The notes under the pieces were generated by a model. The model ran no database searches and was not told the DNA's origin. It worked only from the letters and a program-made list of their open reading frames with translations. Source: a virus. Taken from it: a DNA stretch of 26,449 nucleotides. Shown in pieces: positions 24,015-26,449 of the stretch (positions within the stretch are counted from its first letter, which is position 1; each line of letters opens with the position of its first letter). The position numbers were made by a program, and so were the translations under genes. The DNA lies in the IMG/VR virus record IMGVR_UViG_3300037635_001418, positions 1 through 26,449 of that record. One strand, written 5' to 3'.

Positions 24015-24530
24015 CTATGTTTTGTCAGAAGGACTCTCATAATTAAATACAAAACTATCTCCACCACTAGTTAAATCAACCCTATCAACAACTATACCTT
24101 TCATCTTTGCAACATCTTGCAATAACAATCTGCATAAATTCAAATCTCCAGACTTATATGACTTACTATATAAATCTTGTAACATGATTTGATGCTTATC
24201 AATCTCATACTCTCTTTCCTCTGAAAATTGCTCTGCAAAACTTTCTAATGCTTTTTTATAATAAATACTAGCCATCCTTCTTTTAATACCCCAATGAGCC
24301 TCACAATATTCCATTATATCTGTATACCTTATACCTCTCAATATTAGCTTTACCACTTCAGTCGTTCTTTTATAACTCACAAGACTTGTTGCCTTACCTG
24401 AACTCTTATTTAAGTCCAAATCACTTGGATTATATTTTGAAACTACTGTGCTAATAATTTTCTCATCTTCTTTTTTTTGCAATAGCTTGGCATTTCTTTT
24501 GTCAGCCCTTTCTTGATCCCTTTTATTCAT
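24015..24530 (-). CDS. terS: Terminase small subunit-like protein, 171 aa
   Basis: A very basic N-terminus (residues 1-25) is followed by a helix-turn-helix part, VVKLILRGIRYTDIMEYCEA with RRMASIYYKKALE as recognition helix (about 61-95), then a long helix region (HQIMLQDLYSKSYKSGDLNL) of oligomerisation type and an acidic end. This is the usual layout of small terminases, which bind the packaging site and hand DNA to the large subunit. It is the first gene of the late operon behind a late-type promoter-like module, and the large terminase lies two genes downstream. Family identity is inferred from layout and context. Confidence 0.7.
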   Translation of the reverse strand: MNKRDQERADKRNAKLLQKKEDEKIISTVVSKYNPSDLDLNKSSGKATSLVSYKRTTEVVKLILRGIRYTDIMEYCEAHWGIKRRMASIYYKKALESFAEQFSEEREYEIDKHQIMLQDLYSKSYKSGDLNLCRLLLQDVAKMKGIVVDRVDLTSGGDSFVFNYESPSDKT

Positions 24531-24554
24531 ATTGTAAAGTTACATTATTTATGC

Positions 24555-24590
24555 ACAATATAACAAATAATAAATAATATAGTTTGGAAC
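24555..24590 (-). promoter_or_regulatory. Late-type promoter-like module upstream of small terminase
   Basis: On the minus strand GTTCCA (24590-24585), 18 bp, TTGTTATATTGT (24566-24555). Unlike the other two late modules the ATG lies about 24 nt further downstream, so this transcript would have a short leader. It is the presumed main start of the late operon. Confidence 0.65.
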
Positions 24591-24900
24591 AAAAATATAT
24601 ATTATGCAGTTGGTGTAATAAAAGTTCAAAATCCGAAAATCTAGTGTGAATATTAGACTACCCCTAAATCACCCCCCAATTACGTAAATCAAAACACTAA
24701 TTTTTTGAGCCTCAAAGTTTTAAAATATTTTAATTTTTTTTAAATTTTTTTACAATTTTTTTTTTTGATCCTCCAGTTTTTGGACGTTTTTTGATTTTTT
24801 TTTGTGTCATCTTGCACCATATCCAAATTAAAATAAGGCTTTTTTAATGTCTTTTTTTGTTGCAATTAGTGTAAAACAACTTTTAAAGATGTAAGACATA
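24591..24900. other. Intergenic, very AT-rich, homopolymer-rich stretch
   Basis: No confident gene. The stretch holds long A/T runs and a few C runs (for example around 24668-24674), a possible 26-codon basic peptide on the minus strand listed separately, and no recognisable RNA. It separates the late operon from the accessory cluster and could hold packaging or replication signals. Confidence 0.5.
24730..24810 (-). pseudogene. Possible 26-aa basic peptide or gene remnant
   Basis: ATG 24810 opens 26 codons whose product begins MTQKKIKKRPKTGGSKKK. The KRPKTGG-x-KK pattern recalls the N-terminus of phage small terminase or related DNA-binding proteins, usually followed by GTPNK, which is absent; the frame instead dissolves into poly-Lys. 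It may be the stub of a decayed gene or only a consequence of A-rich sequence. Confidence 0.25.
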
Positions 24901-25080
24901 GAGCCATAAACAAACGCCCACACCACGCCACGCCACCACACCACCAACCAACGCCACCACCACACTACACAAAGCAAAGAAGCCCAATATCAACGCTTTA
25001 ATATTAACGCCATATTGAGCCAATACAAACAACAACCAACCAACCCCCCACTCACACCAAACAACCCCCCCCAACGCTTT
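24900..25080. repeat. A/C-rich strand-asymmetric block with repeated ACGC motifs
   Basis: The plus strand is almost free of G and T between 24911 and 24960 and shows seven ACGC cores (24914, 24925, 24930, 24951, 24993, 25007, 25074), plus two copies of CAACGCTTTAA (24991-25001 and 25072-25082). Two long frames cross it without an ATG start: a hydrophobic one on the minus strand (25092-24883) and a Gln/Pro/Thr-rich one on the plus strand (24910-25108). Neither is convincing, and the composition is unlike the phage genes around it. Confidence 0.5.
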
Positions 25081-25090
25081 AAAATGAGCC

Positions 25091-25117
25091 AAAAAAAAAC
25101 CCCAAATTAATGGGGCT
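25091..25117 (-). terminator. Intrinsic terminator of the accessory cluster
   Basis: On the minus strand GCCCC (25116-25112), loop ATTAATTT, GGGG (25103-25100) and then nine T (25099-25091). It lies 22 nt after the stop of the 99-aa gene and is the clearest simple terminator in the window. Confidence 0.8.
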
Positions 25118-25138
25118 TTATTTAATGAGCTTTGTTTG

Positions 25139-25438
25139 TTATTCTACTATAAAGGGGGGAGCGTTTGCCTCTAATAGATAAACTTTAAAGCCTTTAAAAT
25201 GCTCTAATATATATTTATGAATATCTAGCCTTGTTTGGGCTTCATTCTCTATATAAGTTAATATATTAAATGAGGTTTGAGCCTCTCCCACATCTACACC
25301 ACCTACAAAGCCAATACTTATAAAATAAGGGTTTTGCGTTAGGGTGTTATTTAAATAATCTTTTAAGGCGTTTATTTTGTTTTGTGCTTTTGGCGTTCTT
25401 GCTTCTCTATTATACAAGATTTTATACTCTAATTTCAT
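25139..25438 (-). CDS. Hypothetical protein, 99 aa
   Basis: A small alpha/beta protein: LEYKILYNRE strand, a helix TPKAQNKINALKDYLNNTL, strands FISIGFVGGVD and TSFNILTYIE, helix and the final strand FKVYLLEANAPPFIVE. No family is recognised. It follows the Gp88-like gene after 38 nt and is closed by the intrinsic terminator, so the two form a short operon. GC-richer codons such as AACGCC set it slightly apart from the phage genes to the left. Confidence 0.7.
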   Translation of the reverse strand: MKLEYKILYNREARTPKAQNKINALKDYLNNTLTQNPYFISIGFVGGVDVGEAQTSFNILTYIENEAQTRLDIHKYILEHFKGFKVYLLEANAPPFIVE

Positions 25439-25476
25439 TTTATTTATTTTTAATTATTAATTGGTTTAATTTTATT

Positions 25477-26082
25477 TTAGTGATATATTAACCCCACTTT
25501 TTTGTTATTCGTTATGGCTAATAAATCATTATTGGATGCGTTGATATATCCACTTTTTATCAAATCATTTAAAGCGTTAGCTCCTTTGAAGATTCTAGCG
25601 TGGCGATGTTTTGAAGTATCAATTTTTTTGTCAAGTTTCCCCCCCTCGCTAAATATTATTTTGACATTTTTAGGAAGTTGCAACCCCTCAAAAAAAGACA
25701 CGCTTTTTGTGTAGGCGTAAAATATAACGTTTGTATTTTCTTTTGCTATTGTTAGCCATTTATCCAAATACTCTTTTGAATAAAAATCGCCACTATCGTG
25801 AATGCGAATATAATTAGCTTTTTTGCGTTTTACTTCTTTACTCATTAGCTCAACGAAATTGGCACCCCTTGAGATATTATATTTATTTTCAAGAGATTTG
25901 AAAACGTTTGGAAATCTTTTGTAGTTTCCTTTTTGAGCGTAGCAAAATTTGATACATTCCTTAGCAAAAGGGCAAACTAATTTCCCTTTACTAGTTTTAT
26001 ATGCACTAATAGAGAAATTATATATTTTTGTGTTATTCTCTAAAGATGTCTTTTTTAATTTTGTGTTTTGTGTTAATAGCAT
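25477..26082 (-). CDS. Phage Gp88-family protein, 201 aa
   Basis: The region YNFSISAYKTSKGKLVCPFA with the Cys motif CPFAKECIKFCYAQKG (about 37-52), then YIRIHDSGDFYSKEYLDKWL (about 92-111) and IFYAYTKSV (about 119-127), matches the 'gene product 88' family found in phages and mobile elements of many bacteria. The motif set (Cys cluster, RIHDSGDF, YTKS) is well conserved but the biochemical function is not established to my knowledge. The Cys cluster suggests metal or Fe-S binding. It lies 9 nt after a 33-aa membrane peptide frame and is followed by the 99-aa gene. Confidence 0.8.
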   Translation of the reverse strand: MLLTQNTKLKKTSLENNTKIYNFSISAYKTSKGKLVCPFAKECIKFCYAQKGNYKRFPNVFKSLENKYNISRGANFVELMSKEVKRKKANYIRIHDSGDFYSKEYLDKWLTIAKENTNVIFYAYTKSVSFFEGLQLPKNVKIIFSEGGKLDKKIDTSKHRHARIFKGANALNDLIKSGYINASNNDLLAITNNKKVGLIYH

Positions 26083-26091
26083 AGTAAAATA

Positions 26092-26193
26092 TTAAAGGTT
26101 AATAAAATATAATATTATCGCAATAGGCAAAGAAGCTAAATAAATAATATTAAATAAATTGATAAGTGTGCTTTTTTTTGTTTCTTGTTTCAT
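26092..26193 (-). CDS. Possible tiny membrane peptide, 33 aa
   Basis: ATG 26193 with an A-rich leader opens a 33-codon frame ending at 26092, just before the Gp88-like start. A charged N-terminus (KQETKKST) is followed by a fully hydrophobic helix (LINLFNIIYLASLPIAIILY). Single-pass membrane peptides are common in phage accessory regions; AT-rich DNA also gives such frames by chance, so the call is tentative. Confidence 0.4.
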   Translation of the reverse strand: MKQETKKSTLINLFNIIYLASLPIAIILYFINL

Positions 26194-26449
26194 TTTGTTT
26201 TTTTTAAATTAATTAAGTTTTGATTGGTTGCAATATATAAAAATTTAACAAATCAAAGTTTTTTTATCTTGTTTTTTTAAATAGTTTTTTGTTATATGTT
26301 ATTAACTCAAAAAATCAAATTATTTTTTTGGCTTTCTTGAGATCTAAATCGCAACAAAAAAAACCACGAAAAAAAGAGGAGAGAAAGAGGTTGCGAATCC
26401 ATATAAAAGAATATCAAGCGTACATTTGAAGATAAGTAGAAAAACAAAA
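26194..26449. other. Non-coding AT-rich right end with a 7-bp inverted repeat
   Basis: I see no gene. TCGCAAC (26349-26355) and GTTGCGA (26390-26396) form a perfect inverted repeat around a purine-rich 34-nt spacer. A TATATTGC element (minus strand 26237-26230) could be a -7 box for the accessory cluster, but no -33 box at the usual spacing is found. Confidence 0.4.

Noticed and set aside
24883-25092. Hydrophobic 69-codon minus-strand frame.
   Set aside because: Starts with TTG directly behind a strong terminator and derives from the low-complexity A/C block; not kept as a gene.
1-26449. Circular closure of the window.
   Set aside because: The head protease cut at base 1 does not continue in frame at the right end, which meets a stop after a few codons.
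1-26449. tRNA genes, CRISPR arrays, insertion sequences, reverse transcriptase or integrase.
   Set aside because: None could be recognised by eye; no cloverleaf, repeat-spacer array, transposase or integrase motif was seen.

Overview
The window is a stretch of a tailed-phage genome (free phage or prophage) whose host is most likely a member of the Bacteroidota, probably a flavobacterium. The reasons are strong AT-richness, A-rich gene leaders instead of Shine-Dalgarno sequences, promoter-like elements with the TTTG / TA-nn-TTTG style and about 20 bp spacing known from Bacteroidota, and protein families typical of flavobacterial phages. A tape measure protein of 1348 aa points to a long-tailed virion. 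The genome is not closed here: a ClpP-type head protease is cut at base 1 and does not continue at the right end, and portal and major capsid genes are not visible.

Layout. Bases 1-426 (minus) hold the N-terminal part of the head maturation protease. Bases 427-554 are a divergent control region with one promoter-like module facing each way. Bases 555-8599 (plus) form a tightly packed early/replication operon: small Cys-rich and hypothetical proteins, a possible annealing-type recombination protein, a DnaA domain-IV-like protein, an SSB-like protein with an acidic DDLPF tail, an unusual terminator-like structure, a winged-helix replication protein, a TOPRIM primase-helicase, a second copy of the early promoter module, a small membrane protein, a C5 cytosine methyltransferase, a dATP/dGTP-diphosphohydrolase-like protein, several tiny genes and a RusA resolvase. 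Bases 24530-8580 (minus) form the late operon: small terminase, two unknown proteins, large terminase, a probable -1 frameshift pair of tail-chaperone type, tail completion and virion proteins, a 1551-aa tail/receptor-binding protein, the tape measure protein and two small proteins. The early and late operons converge with a 20-bp overlap at 8580-8599.

Bases 24531-26449 are different: a long sparse stretch with an A/C-rich strand-asymmetric block, a clear minus-strand terminator, and an accessory minus-strand cluster (33-aa membrane peptide, Gp88-family protein, 99-aa unknown).

The most interesting signal is regulatory. Five promoter-like modules share a GTTAYATTGT element. Three facing the late genes carry GTTCCA exactly 18 bp upstream of TTGTTATATTGT; two facing early genes carry a conserved TAATTTGGATATTAAAT block instead. 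In three of the five, the start codon follows GTTAYATTGT by exactly 3 nt, which predicts leaderless mRNAs. A second strong signal is a T9 slippery run joining a 219-aa frame to a 94-codon extension that has no ATG.
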